Origin: a virus
DNA length: 34,186 bases
Strand: one strand, 5' to 3'
IMG/VR virus record: IMGVR_UViG_3300042332_001862
Span: 1 to 34,186 of that record
The position numbers and the translations under genes are program-made. The notes beneath the pieces are model-generated. The model saw nothing but the letters and a program-made list of their open reading frames with translations. It did no database searches and was not told where the DNA came from. How positions within the stretch are numbered: position 1 is the first letter of the stretch; each line of letters opens with the position of its first letter. Shown here in pieces: positions 26,506 through 33,455 of the stretch.

Positions 26506-26942
26506 TGTCTTATTACACGGCGCCGTTCACTTTTGATTTTGAGACGTCACTTATATACATAGATGAAGGCGTGCCCGACGTCCTCTGTATTCCACTTTAT
26601 ACTGCAATCAAACTAGCGCAGGCCAGTGAAGAAGGAATCATCTATGACAGAATCGGCAAAGGATCAGGTCTTACCGTCCTCGGTCCCGGCGTTCAGGAGG
26701 GCATCACCGTCAAGTTACTGGGGACGTGGCAACTTAAGTTCCCTGCCGGAAACTACATCGCCCGGGTCGCTGGCGGAAACCTTGTCGGCGGACCCGGAGA
26801 CGACCCTATCGCCTACTCTCCCGGAGTCCAAACCCTCCTGATCCAGTCCGCCGCTGCTACCGTAGTGATGACAGGCGGCCAGGGCTCCTGCGCAACTCCC
26901 GACCAAGTTGCTGCGATCGTAAAGGGAGCGGTCAATGCGTAG
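26505..26942 (+). CDS. Small tail protein coupled to the fibre gene
   Basis: 145 residues starting at the ATG that overlaps the preceding stop. It begins SYYTAPFTFDFETSLIYIDEG and continues with CIPLYTAIKLAQASEEGIIYDR, KLLGTWQLKFPAGNYIARVAGGNL and a C-terminal SAAATVVMTGG. This order (an LY..IK helix, a W.L.F..G.Y hairpin, a GNL motif, then an Ala-rich strand) is one I know from small structural proteins encoded next to marine-phage fibre genes. A tip or fibre-attachment role is likely. An 85-nt gap without a clear terminator follows. Confidence 0.7.
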   Translation: MSYYTAPFTFDFETSLIYIDEGVPDVLCIPLYTAIKLAQASEEGIIYDRIGKGSGLTVLGPGVQEGITVKLLGTWQLKFPAGNYIARVAGGNLVGGPGDDPIAYSPGVQTLLIQSAAATVVMTGGQGSCATPDQVAAIVKGAVNA

Positions 26943-27027
26943 CGACTCTTCTTGGGGCCGGGCCCAGGACCTTGGCCCGCGGCGCGTCACGTATCTGCCA
27001 GAATGAGGGGGAAGCCTCCACTGATCC

Positions 27028-27450
27028 ATGGCGTTTTCCCAGTACATGGCCACCCAGATACTGAACTGGATGCGCGGCACGGCCATGCCAGCGGCCCCGA
27101 CCGGCCTGTTCATTACCATTCACAGCGCCAGCCCCACTAATGACGGCTCGGCGGCCAACATCACCTCTACGGTTACCGGCAATAACAACCGCATTCAGCT
27201 GCCCCAAGCAGACCTGGCTGCTATCACCTCGGTCGGCGGTGGTGGCTTCGAGAGGCTGAATGCTCAGACAGTGATCATCACCAACAGCGCTGTCAATGGC
27301 GCCTCGGCGTTTGCCAGTCATGCTGCCGTTTGGGATGCCAACACGGGGGGCAACCTGCTGCTCCATGACGCACTTTCGGTGGTGACGGAGATCCAGTTTG
27401 GCGATCTCGTAAAATTCGATCCCTCGACCTTCTCGCTTCGAGTCATCTGA
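27028..27450 (+). CDS. Phage tail fibre protein of the Gp80-like type
   Basis: The 140-residue product begins AFSQYMATQILNWMRGTAMP, then PTGLFITIHSASPTNDG, followed by a variable section and a strand-rich end (VVTEIQFGDLVKFDPSTFSLRVI). This is the layout of small tail-fibre-type phage proteins that open ...N.LLDWL.G.A.....VALH...P...G. They are usually minor tail or fibre components. The ATG is placed where that signature starts. The stop overlaps the next start (TGATG). Confidence 0.8.
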   Translation: MAFSQYMATQILNWMRGTAMPAAPTGLFITIHSASPTNDGSAANITSTVTGNNNRIQLPQADLAAITSVGGGGFERLNAQTVIITNSAVNGASAFASHAAVWDANTGGNLLLHDALSVVTEIQFGDLVKFDPSTFSLRVI

Positions 27451-27599
27451 TGGCAACTCAAACGAAGACCACCGGCCTGGGCAAGACTTGGCTCCAGGGC
27501 GACAAGAAGGACCCCGTGCATCACAAGACCACCCAGGGCAACGGGCGAGGCAGCCGAGCAAAAGGGAGCCGGAAGCTCAGTCGCGGTCAGGGGCGATAA
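27450..27599 (+). CDS. Small basic protein (49 aa)
   Basis: ATG at 27450 overlaps the stop of the tail-fibre gene and the frame runs to TAA at 27597-27599. The 49 residues are very basic, with many Lys, Arg, Gly and Gln (GKTWLQGDKKDPVHH, then GRGSRAKGSRKLSRGQGR). It is probably disordered and could bind nucleic acid or polyanions. It is supported by its tight coupling on both sides: the next start lies 1 nt after its stop. No family is known to me. Confidence 0.5.
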   Translation: MATQTKTTGLGKTWLQGDKKDPVHHKTTQGNGRGSRAKGSRKLSRGQGR

Positions 27600-27600
27600 G

Positions 27601-27936
27601 TTGGAACCCTTCCTGGACAAGGCGGTCGGGCCCGAGCGCCTTGTCGTCGAGGTCCGACTGGAACATGCCGCCATCCGCACAGCGCGAGACCTTCACTGGG
27701 TTGCTTGGATGGTCTTCCAGGTGCTCGCCGGAGCCGACGCCCCGGTGACTTATCTCAATGGCGAGATTCTCGGCGGCGGCGGCAGAAGCTTTGAGATCGC
27801 CCGCGTCCACGATACGGAGCGCCAGGAGGACGTCTGCACATGCTCCCGGGATGCCGCCACGCCTCTGCTCGATGACCCCGACGTAATTGACCTGGAGATT
27901 ATTGAGAAGCGCTTGGCTCTGCCGGCTGGGGCGTAA
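27601..27936 (+). CDS. Hypothetical protein closing the + strand operon
   Basis: 111 residues from TTG 27601, one base after the previous stop. It has a credible alternating strand/helix pattern (ERLVVEVRLEHAAI, WVAWMVFQVLAGADAPVTYLNGEIL, DDPDVIDLEIIEKRL). A C-x-C (CTC) is present, but there is no partner for zinc binding. Its last 38 nt overlap the end of the convergent gene on the - strand, so the two operons end against each other with no space for a shared terminator. It resembles small phage structural proteins with an ILGGGG.SFEIARV-type core, but no family is named. Confidence 0.6.
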   Translation: MEPFLDKAVGPERLVVEVRLEHAAIRTARDLHWVAWMVFQVLAGADAPVTYLNGEILGGGGRSFEIARVHDTERQEDVCTCSRDAATPLLDDPDVIDLEIIEKRLALPAGA

Positions 27937-28165
27937 GGCCGAAGAGGGCTCGCGCTTGCCGTATCTGCAGCTCCCTGCGCTCGTCTTTATCAGCCTGATA
28001 GGCCGCCAGGAAGTCCCACTCTTCGACCGACTCCCAGTCGCTCCAGGAATTGCTGGCGATGCCATCACCGGGGTGGAGACTGTCCAGGTTAAATCGATGC
28101 CGCCACTGCAAGGTGCGATTACCTTCGTCGACGATCATTCGGAACTGGATTGGAGCGCTGCTCAT
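27899..28165 (-). CDS. Small hypothetical protein at the end of the head operon
   Basis: An 88-residue protein from ATG 28165, overlapping the stop of the gene before it (ATGA). It starts MSSAPIQFRMIVDEGNRTLQWRHR and continues with an acidic, Trp-rich middle (SWSDWESVEEWDF) and a charged helix (DKDERRELQIRQARALFGL). It could be a small virion or accessory protein. No family is recognised. It is the last gene of the terminase-portal operon and converges with the adhesin operon. Confidence 0.6.
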   Translation of the reverse strand: MSSAPIQFRMIVDEGNRTLQWRHRFNLDSLHPGDGIASNSWSDWESVEEWDFLAAYQADKDERRELQIRQARALFGLTPQPAEPSASQ

Positions 28166-28494
28166 GACTCCGGCCCGTCCCGCAGGCAGTGGTGCATGGC
28201 CAGCTTGCGCATGTCCTCCAGGTGACGCTCCGTGGCCGCCAGGGAGCCCGCTGAGCCGCTCCCTTCGCTGGGGCGCAGGCCGCACTGCCAGAGCTGGTCC
28301 ATCAACCCCTGGGCTTCGGTGGAGGCCAGGGTGAACAAGGGGCGGTGCGGGAAGCATTGATCGGATGGAAGCGGCTCCATCGCCAGGCCCGTCGCGATCG
28401 AAAAATCGTTTCCTGCTCGACCGCCCAAGCTTCCCAGCTGGAACTCGATGGAGCTCCCCCAGGCGGCGCGTTGGGCGTAGATCTTGAAGGTCAT
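28162..28494 (-). CDS. Conserved phage protein of unknown function
   Basis: 110 residues from ATG 28494 (TFKIYAQRAAWG). The C-terminal half contains the pattern EAQGLMDQLWQCGLRPSEG, GSAG, then LAATERHLEDMRKLA. I recall this pattern from many otherwise unrelated tailed phages, but know no function. The N-terminal half is a beta-type segment (SIEFQLGSL, PLFTLA). It is translationally coupled to the next gene and follows the WDGH-type gene by 28 nt. Broad distribution and location beside the lysis gene suggest an accessory or anti-host role, which is speculation. Confidence 0.7.
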   Translation of the reverse strand: MTFKIYAQRAAWGSSIEFQLGSLGGRAGNDFSIATGLAMEPLPSDQCFPHRPLFTLASTEAQGLMDQLWQCGLRPSEGSGSAGSLAATERHLEDMRKLAMHHCLRDGPES

Positions 28495-28522
28495 GGTCAG
28501 CAATCCCAAGGGGTAGAGGTCG

Positions 28523-29152
28523 TCACGACGGCAGCCCCGCCCGCTCGAGATCACCGGCCATCTGCCGCCCCTGCCAGGTGGCCGAGCGCATCAGCCGCTC
28601 CTGCACGTCAGCTGCCGTATGGCCGTCCCACTCGGGGGCCAACGGCAGCTCTATGACGTGCGAAATGGCTCTGATCGCTCCCAGGTCGCTCACCGGCAAG
28701 TGATAGGTGACACGCTCCCACTGCTGCTCACCCGTGCGGACGTCCATGCCGGCCACAAAGAACCCCTCGAACATCCCGCCGTCGCCGTGCTTGAGCGAAA
28801 ACCAGGGATTGCAGTCCTCGGCCGTGGCAGCCATCAGCGCCAGGAACAGCGCGTGCCGGTGCTCGTAGAGCTCGCGGAAGGTGTGGTACCCGTCGCTGGT
28901 GTCCTCGTCGGCCGGGCGCCTCCGGGACTCGTCGTAGCCCGCCATGATGGCGTTGGCGAACCAACCGAGCATGGCGTCGGTGGTATCGACCTGCAGGCCG
29001 TCACCGTGCAACTGGGCAAGCCTGGTGTCCGGGTTGATCGCCACGAACGCCTTGGCCCAAGCCATCGCATCCATCGAGCAGTGCCAGTGCTTCCCGTCGG
29101 AACCGCGAATGCCGTCTGCGGGGCCAGGAATCGGGTGCATCGGTAGATCCAT
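28523..29152 (-). CDS. WDGH-domain phage protein
   Basis: From ATG 29152, 2 nt after the endolysin stop, this is 209 residues. The second half contains the family's landmarks in order: SDGYHTFRELYEHRHALFL, NPWFSLKHGDGGMFEGFF, then TYHLP and LAPEWDGHTAADVQERL. Proteins with this WDGH region are frequent in phages, sometimes fused to other domains; their activity is unknown to me. The first half (HWHCSMDAMAWAKAFVAINPD, then AMLGWFANAIMAGYDESRRR) is a helical region often seen with it. An upstream in-frame TTG (29167) is less likely. Confidence 0.75.
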   Translation of the reverse strand: MDLPMHPIPGPADGIRGSDGKHWHCSMDAMAWAKAFVAINPDTRLAQLHGDGLQVDTTDAMLGWFANAIMAGYDESRRRPADEDTSDGYHTFRELYEHRHALFLALMAATAEDCNPWFSLKHGDGGMFEGFFVAGMDVRTGEQQWERVTYHLPVSDLGAIRAISHVIELPLAPEWDGHTAADVQERLMRSATWQGRQMAGDLERAGLPS

Positions 29153-29154
29153 GA

Positions 29155-30333
29155 TCAGTAGTCCCAAGTGACGAAAGGTGAAACGCCGGCCCTCGGGTGG
29201 AACCCGCCGCCGTTGCGCTTGTCGATGTGCAGGAACCCTTTGCGGCGTCCGTCGCCTAGGGCACCGCTCCAGCGAGGCTTAAGCCACCAGAACATACCAT
29301 CGAGATCGCCGTCGGCTGGGCAAATGTCCAAGGCGTCTCCCACGACATGTCGGCTGTTTGCCACCCCGCCGGCCGCCCGGTTGTAGGGCTCAGGCCGGTA
29401 GCCGCTAGTGAGAAGCACTGCTCCGTTCCAGTGGTCCCGGATCGCATCAGCGTCACGAATCACCGCCAGGATGTTCTTTTCCTCGGGCGAGCCAGCTGCC
29501 GGGCGCCGGCGCAAGTCTCCCCGCAGGACTTCGCGAACCGTGAAGTACCGGCCCACGGGCGCGTTCAGATCGGTCCAGTCCACGGTGGTGATCCGCCCGA
29601 TCGCGGGAACTGGCGCGACCTCGGGGGCAAAGTGGGGCCCGAAAATGTACCACTGGCCGGGCTCCCCCTCGACGGTCACCAAGTCGTGCGCGTCGCCCGC
29701 AATCTCTTCGATTGAGGCAAAGCGGATCGGCTGATTCGGCGCCACCTTAATTCGCCCAGAGGCAGAAAGGTAGCTGCTAGGGATTGGAGCTTTTTTCAGG
29801 AACGTGTCCTGCGTGGCCTTCAAGACCTGGGTCATGACAGTTTCAAGGTTCCAAAGGGCTGCTTCACGCTGACGACGGTTGGCGAGTTCAGGCGAAAGTC
29901 TACCAAGGTTGTCGCGTTCGAACTGCAACAGCAAGCTTTCGATCGCGCTTGGGTGCCCCCAGATCGAGCGCAGCTGCCGGCACCTATGCACTTGCTCGTG
30001 CTGCTCCCCCCGCTCATCGCCGCAGCCCGGGCCCAACAGAAAGGCCAGCACCGCCGCTCGCTGCGACGGCCCCAGCAGGTCCCAGCCTGCCAGGGCTTTG
30101 CGGGCCAGCTCGTCGCAGGAGAGGAGTTCCTGTGACAGCAGAGCATCCGCCTGCGCTTGGGTCGCCCGATCCCCCAGGATTACCCCGGTCCAGCCGTGCA
30201 TCGTCAACCGATACCCGACTTCTGCAACCCCGGACTCGTTCAGGCGTGCCTCTTCGATCAGGGGCGTCGTTTCGCGGACCAGATCGGCGGCCTGGTTCAG
30301 CGCCCGGGTGCCACGCTCAGGTAGGGGCCCCAA
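29155..30333 (-). CDS. Bifunctional endolysin (GH24-like lysozyme + M15 peptidase)
   Basis: 392 residues from TTG 30333 (no ATG is available before the lysozyme part). Residues ~15-165 resemble GH24-type phage lysozymes: a Glu in TPLIEEARL (27/28), QAQADALLSQEL, a Q..AVLAF core and a late RRQREAAL (153-160). Residues ~270-375 are a peptidase M15A-type domain: SRHVVGDALD gives the H-x-x-G-x-A-x-D zinc ligands (His329, Asp336) and FLHID gives His369. The middle (~185-260) is probably a small beta-barrel linker. It should cut both glycan and peptide bonds of peptidoglycan. No signal peptide was seen, so a holin must exist elsewhere. The lysozyme assignment is weaker than the M15 one. Confidence 0.85.
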   Translation of the reverse strand: MGPLPERGTRALNQAADLVRETTPLIEEARLNESGVAEVGYRLTMHGWTGVILGDRATQAQADALLSQELLSCDELARKALAGWDLLGPSQRAAVLAFLLGPGCGDERGEQHEQVHRCRQLRSIWGHPSAIESLLLQFERDNLGRLSPELANRRQREAALWNLETVMTQVLKATQDTFLKKAPIPSSYLSASGRIKVAPNQPIRFASIEEIAGDAHDLVTVEGEPGQWYIFGPHFAPEVAPVPAIGRITTVDWTDLNAPVGRYFTVREVLRGDLRRRPAAGSPEEKNILAVIRDADAIRDHWNGAVLLTSGYRPEPYNRAAGGVANSRHVVGDALDICPADGDLDGMFWWLKPRWSGALGDGRRKGFLHIDKRNGGGFHPRAGVSPFVTWDY

Positions 30334-30541
30334 CGGCCTGAGCCAAAACAGCGGTGACTGCCGCCTGGTCGCTCATGTCGACTCCGGCCGCCTGAGCGAT
30401 CGCCGCTACCCCGGCATGGCCGGGAAGCTCTCCGCCCTGGGACAAGACGTGCTGCTTGAGCCCGTTCTTGTAGGCCAGGGCCATGGCTGAGCCTGGCTGC
30501 TGCAGGTGGGGGGCCGAGGGCACGAAGTTGGAAGCGTTCAT
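30317..30541 (-). CDS. Small hypothetical protein between scaffold-like gene and endolysin
   Basis: 74 residues, ATG at 30541 overlapping the stop of the gene before it (ATGA), and its end overlapping the endolysin start by 17 nt. It contains MALAYKNGLKQHVLSQ and AGVAAIAQAAGVDMSDQAAVTAVLAQAVG: two or three short helices, no membrane segment. The other frame here (30297-30551) is Arg-rich and non-coding in character. It may be a small head or scaffold-associated protein. No family is recognised. Confidence 0.6.
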   Translation of the reverse strand: MNASNFVPSAPHLQQPGSAMALAYKNGLKQHVLSQGGELPGHAGVAAIAQAAGVDMSDQAAVTAVLAQAVGAPT

Positions 30542-31707
30542 CAGTTCTCACCCATCAGCTGGCGGGACATCAGGGCCTGGGGTAGCGCGGCCATGTTCTG
30601 GCTGTAGAACGCAGCAGCGGCCCTGGGGTCGCTGTCCATCAAAGCGAAAACGGTCGCCAGGATGTCATTACCGTTCGCGCTGCCACCCTGCCCCGGGGGC
30701 CGCATCTCCAGTTGCGGGCGCTGATACAAGGGCTGGCCTTGGGGCTCGGGGGGCTGAGCCTGGAACTGGGGTTGACCCTGAGCCTGGAACTGGGGATAGC
30801 CCTGGGGCGTGCCCCCAACGGGGTACTGGTCGTAGCTTTCCATCAGCTCGGGGGCTCGCGCACCGCTCCTGGGGGGCAGCATGCGTCCGCTGGATTCGCC
30901 GTAGGCCACTTCGGCGGCCAGGCGGTCACGAGGACCTTCCTGGACGGGAGCTGCAGGCAGCTCACCGGGGCCACCGGGGCCGAAAAACTCAGTAGTGTAC
31001 TGGGCCAGCAGGGAAGGGCTTGAGAGGATAGTGTGATAAGCCGCGTTGTCCTCGGCGGCTGCGGTGATCAAGGTGTGAGCGTTCTGCAGGTTTTGGTGAA
31101 GCTGCTGGGCCTGGGCAGTCACCTCGAGAGTCTGCTGGGCCTGACGCAACAGAGCGTCCTCAATCACGCAGGAATAATGATTGAGCAGCGCCGGGGTCTC
31201 GGGGCCAAAATGCTGCAGAACCTCAAGACTTGCGCCGCTGAGGCCGCCCAGGTACTGGTCGCCCGTTGGTGCGGCGGTAGCCAACTGCGAAGGGGTCGCC
31301 GCCCACTGCTGGAGCTGGGCCTGGGCCGGGTGCGGCTGGGAGTAAGGCGCGGGGCTGTAAACCGGTTGCTGGAACACCTGGGGCGGGGCCATCACCCCAG
31401 CCGGAGCTGGAGCCGGGGCGGGTGCTGGCTGGGTCTGCGGCCAGAACTGACCCGGGGCCTGGTAACTGGGCGTCGCGCTCAAAGAGTTGTAAAGCCCTTG
31501 AAGGGCCACGTCCCATTGGTTCACCGCCTGGGGCGCCGGTTGGGAATAGGGCACTACCAGGGCCTGTGGCGCCGGAGCCGTCTGGTACGAAGGTGGGTGG
31601 CTCGCCGCCGGTGCTTGCTGGTAGGCCTCTGGCGAGGCGGGAGCGCTGGAAGGCATCGAGCCCTGCGGGATCGCCGGAGCCTGAGGAGTCGCGGTAGGTC
31701 CCTGCAT
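30541..31707 (-). CDS. P/Q-rich scaffold-like protein
   Basis: 388 residues from ATG 31707. The N-terminal ~150 are Pro/Gln/Ala-rich and disordered. A helical central part follows (~170-235: LEVLQHFGPETPALLNHYS, then ALLRQAQQTLEVTAQAQQLHQNLQNAH). The C-terminus has a further Gln/Pro-rich repeat section and a final helix (NDILATVFALMDSDPRAAAAFYSQNMAAL). A helical, partly disordered protein directly after the portal gene suits a scaffolding protein. Its first ~485 nt overlap the last ~160 codons of the portal frame in another frame. Either both are real, or one stretch is a long accidental open frame. Confidence 0.65.
   Translation of the reverse strand: MQGPTATPQAPAIPQGSMPSSAPASPEAYQQAPAASHPPSYQTAPAPQALVVPYSQPAPQAVNQWDVALQGLYNSLSATPSYQAPGQFWPQTQPAPAPAPAPAGVMAPPQVFQQPVYSPAPYSQPHPAQAQLQQWAATPSQLATAAPTGDQYLGGLSGASLEVLQHFGPETPALLNHYSCVIEDALLRQAQQTLEVTAQAQQLHQNLQNAHTLITAAAEDNAAYHTILSSPSLLAQYTTEFFGPGGPGELPAAPVQEGPRDRLAAEVAYGESSGRMLPPRSGARAPELMESYDQYPVGGTPQGYPQFQAQGQPQFQAQPPEPQGQPLYQRPQLEMRPPGQGGSANGNDILATVFALMDSDPRAAAAFYSQNMAALPQALMSRQLMGEN
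30754..30801 (-). repeat. 24-bp tandem duplication in the scaffold-like gene
   Basis: A 24-bp unit beginning CTGAGCCTGGAACTGGGG at 30754 is repeated from 30778 with few changes, encoding the PQFQAQGQ-type repeat of the Gln/Pro-rich segment. Confidence 0.65.
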
Positions 31708-33454
31708 AGGTCAGCTCTCGCTTGAGGAAATCGAAGGCCCGGTAGATGTAGGGCGTCAGGTCCAGTCTAGGGTCTGCCAGGAGCGGCAGATTAGGGGCCT
31801 GAGGATGCGGCGTTTGCTGCATCTGGGACACCAGCGACAGAAAAGTCGCAATACTGGCCTGGGTCTGCTGCGCCATCCTAAACGGGAAGCCGCTCAACAT
31901 TGCACTTCGTTCTTCATCTGTTTTGTCGGGGAACAGATGACGCAAGGCCTCAACCGAGGCAACTCCCAGTTCTTGCAGGTTGCGCACCACAATCGACTTC
32001 TGCAGGATGTCATCCGCCGAGTCCTCGAACACTGGTCCGCGCCAGCGCCAATCCACCTGGCGGTCCCCGTCGGGAATCAGTCCCGTTACCCCAGGCGGCA
32101 TGGCCTGCTCTTGCACCGCCTTGCGAATTGCCTCTTCGAGCTTGGCGTCGTACTCGGCCATCGCCGCATCGAACGCCTCGGCCTCCTTGCGAAACTTCTT
32201 GGGATCGGTAGCCTCTTCCTGCAGGGGCGCCTCAGGGCGCTTCATTTTGATCGCCGCGGCGAACGATTCGCGAAACACCCGCTCCTCGTTGTAGATGATC
32301 AGCGCCAGCAGCTTGCACAGCCCGTAGGTGAGCAGTCCGCGGCACTTCCGCCCGGCCGTGGCGGCAGGCCGGCCAAACAGGCTCTTGATCTCGTAGGTAG
32401 TTGCCCCGCTACTTATCCCCAGCTCGTCGACGCCACCCAGGACCCCCCGCAGTTCTTCGCGGTACTGACGAGCGTAGAGATTTTGATCGCCACTGACCGC
32501 GTCTGGCGTGATATACGCCACCCGGTCAGTGGGGTCCACGTTAGAAATAATTCGAGCAATCTTGAAGCCACGCTCACGCCCGCCCCCCGAGCCCGCTGGC
32601 GGCGACATCCGCGTTGAAGGCGCCCCTTCGCCAGAGAAGCCAGCCTGAGACGCAATTGTCGGCCGCTGCGCCGGCGATCCAGTCGAAGCCTCGGTCGTGA
32701 TGTCCGTCTTGGGTCTTGAAGACACCAGGGTCGGGTTGCCAAAAAACCTGATGTTTTCCCTGATGTTGCCTACCAGCTCGTCGTGGCCGGTTATCTGTGA
32801 CTCCAGCCAATCGAAGTCACCGGTGGCGTCCATCCCGGTGGACCTCATTTTATTGAAAGCTTCTACCGCCGGGATGAAGCCCAGGGAATTGCGCACCGTC
32901 CTGGTTCCGCCGAACATCTCGCCTGTGAACGGCCCGGCCGCGTCAAGGTTCGGCCGCGACATCAGGATCGTTTCACGAATCGAGTCCCGGCGTACCACAA
33001 GCTTCACCCACTGCTGCATCTGGCCGTTGGGCCCGGGATTGGCCGACATCCCCGCCCCTGGCTTTACCTCGTAGCTGTAGACCAGGATCAGCTCGTCGAT
33101 CTCAGCCATCGCGTCGTAATACGCCCGGTAGTCGCTCTTAGGGAACCACAGGATCCGGTAACTATCCCTGACCGGGCGGAAGAACCAGATCCCCTTGCCG
33201 TCCAGCAAGAAGTCGTCAACCACGCCCTCCAGACGCTGATCGACCTCGTTCTCGGTGATCAGATTCTGCAGAAACGTCTTGCGATGCCCGAAGGTGTCCT
33301 GCTTGGGGTAAAACTCGATACCTTGCCGCAGCATGAACAGTTGCTGCTGGACCAAGTGGCCGCCCACCACCAAAGTGTCCGATTCACCAGATGCCGTGCG
33401 GGACCTGAGAGCCTCTAGTAACTCACGAAAACGTTGGGATTTGGCTGCCGGCAT
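31223..33454 (-). CDS. Portal protein
   Basis: 743 residues with ATG 1 nt after the terminase stop. Portal-like features appear in order: an N-terminal helical region (RFRELLEALRSR), LITENEVDQRLEGVVDDFLLDGKG, the clamp/wing beta region (YRILWFPKSDYRAYYDAMAEIDELILVYSYEV), a central SGDQNLYARQYREELRGVLGGVDELGISSGATTYE loop-helix region, and the long helix AFDAAMAEYDAKLEEAIRKAV. It forms the ring through which DNA enters the head. From about residue 583 the frame becomes Pro/Gly/Ser/Arg-rich and overlaps the scaffold-like gene, so the true C-terminus is uncertain. The terminase-portal order is canonical. Confidence 0.85.
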   Translation of the reverse strand: MPAAKSQRFRELLEALRSRTASGESDTLVVGGHLVQQQLFMLRQGIEFYPKQDTFGHRKTFLQNLITENEVDQRLEGVVDDFLLDGKGIWFFRPVRDSYRILWFPKSDYRAYYDAMAEIDELILVYSYEVKPGAGMSANPGPNGQMQQWVKLVVRRDSIRETILMSRPNLDAAGPFTGEMFGGTRTVRNSLGFIPAVEAFNKMRSTGMDATGDFDWLESQITGHDELVGNIRENIRFFGNPTLVSSRPKTDITTEASTGSPAQRPTIASQAGFSGEGAPSTRMSPPAGSGGGRERGFKIARIISNVDPTDRVAYITPDAVSGDQNLYARQYREELRGVLGGVDELGISSGATTYEIKSLFGRPAATAGRKCRGLLTYGLCKLLALIIYNEERVFRESFAAAIKMKRPEAPLQEEATDPKKFRKEAEAFDAAMAEYDAKLEEAIRKAVQEQAMPPGVTGLIPDGDRQVDWRWRGPVFEDSADDILQKSIVVRNLQELGVASVEALRHLFPDKTDEERSAMLSGFPFRMAQQTQASIATFLSLVSQMQQTPHPQAPNLPLLADPRLDLTPYIYRAFDFLKRELTYAGTYRDSSGSGDPAGLDAFQRSRLARGLPASTGGEPPTFVPDGSGATGPGSALFPTGAPGGEPMGRGPSRALQLFERDAQLPGPGSVLAADPASTRPGSSSGWGDGPAPGVPATGLQPRALLPAAPGPGPAPAVGGDPFAVGYRRTNGRPVPGRPQRRKS

Positions 33455-33455
33455 T

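Noticed and set aside
27577-28068. 163-residue - strand frame spanning the operon junction
   Set aside because: It overlaps two better-supported convergent genes and has low-complexity Ser/Arg composition at its start.
31033-31725. 230-residue + strand frame opposite portal/scaffold
   Set aside because: Leu/Arg/Gly-rich antisense shadow; the - strand genes are supported by function and order.
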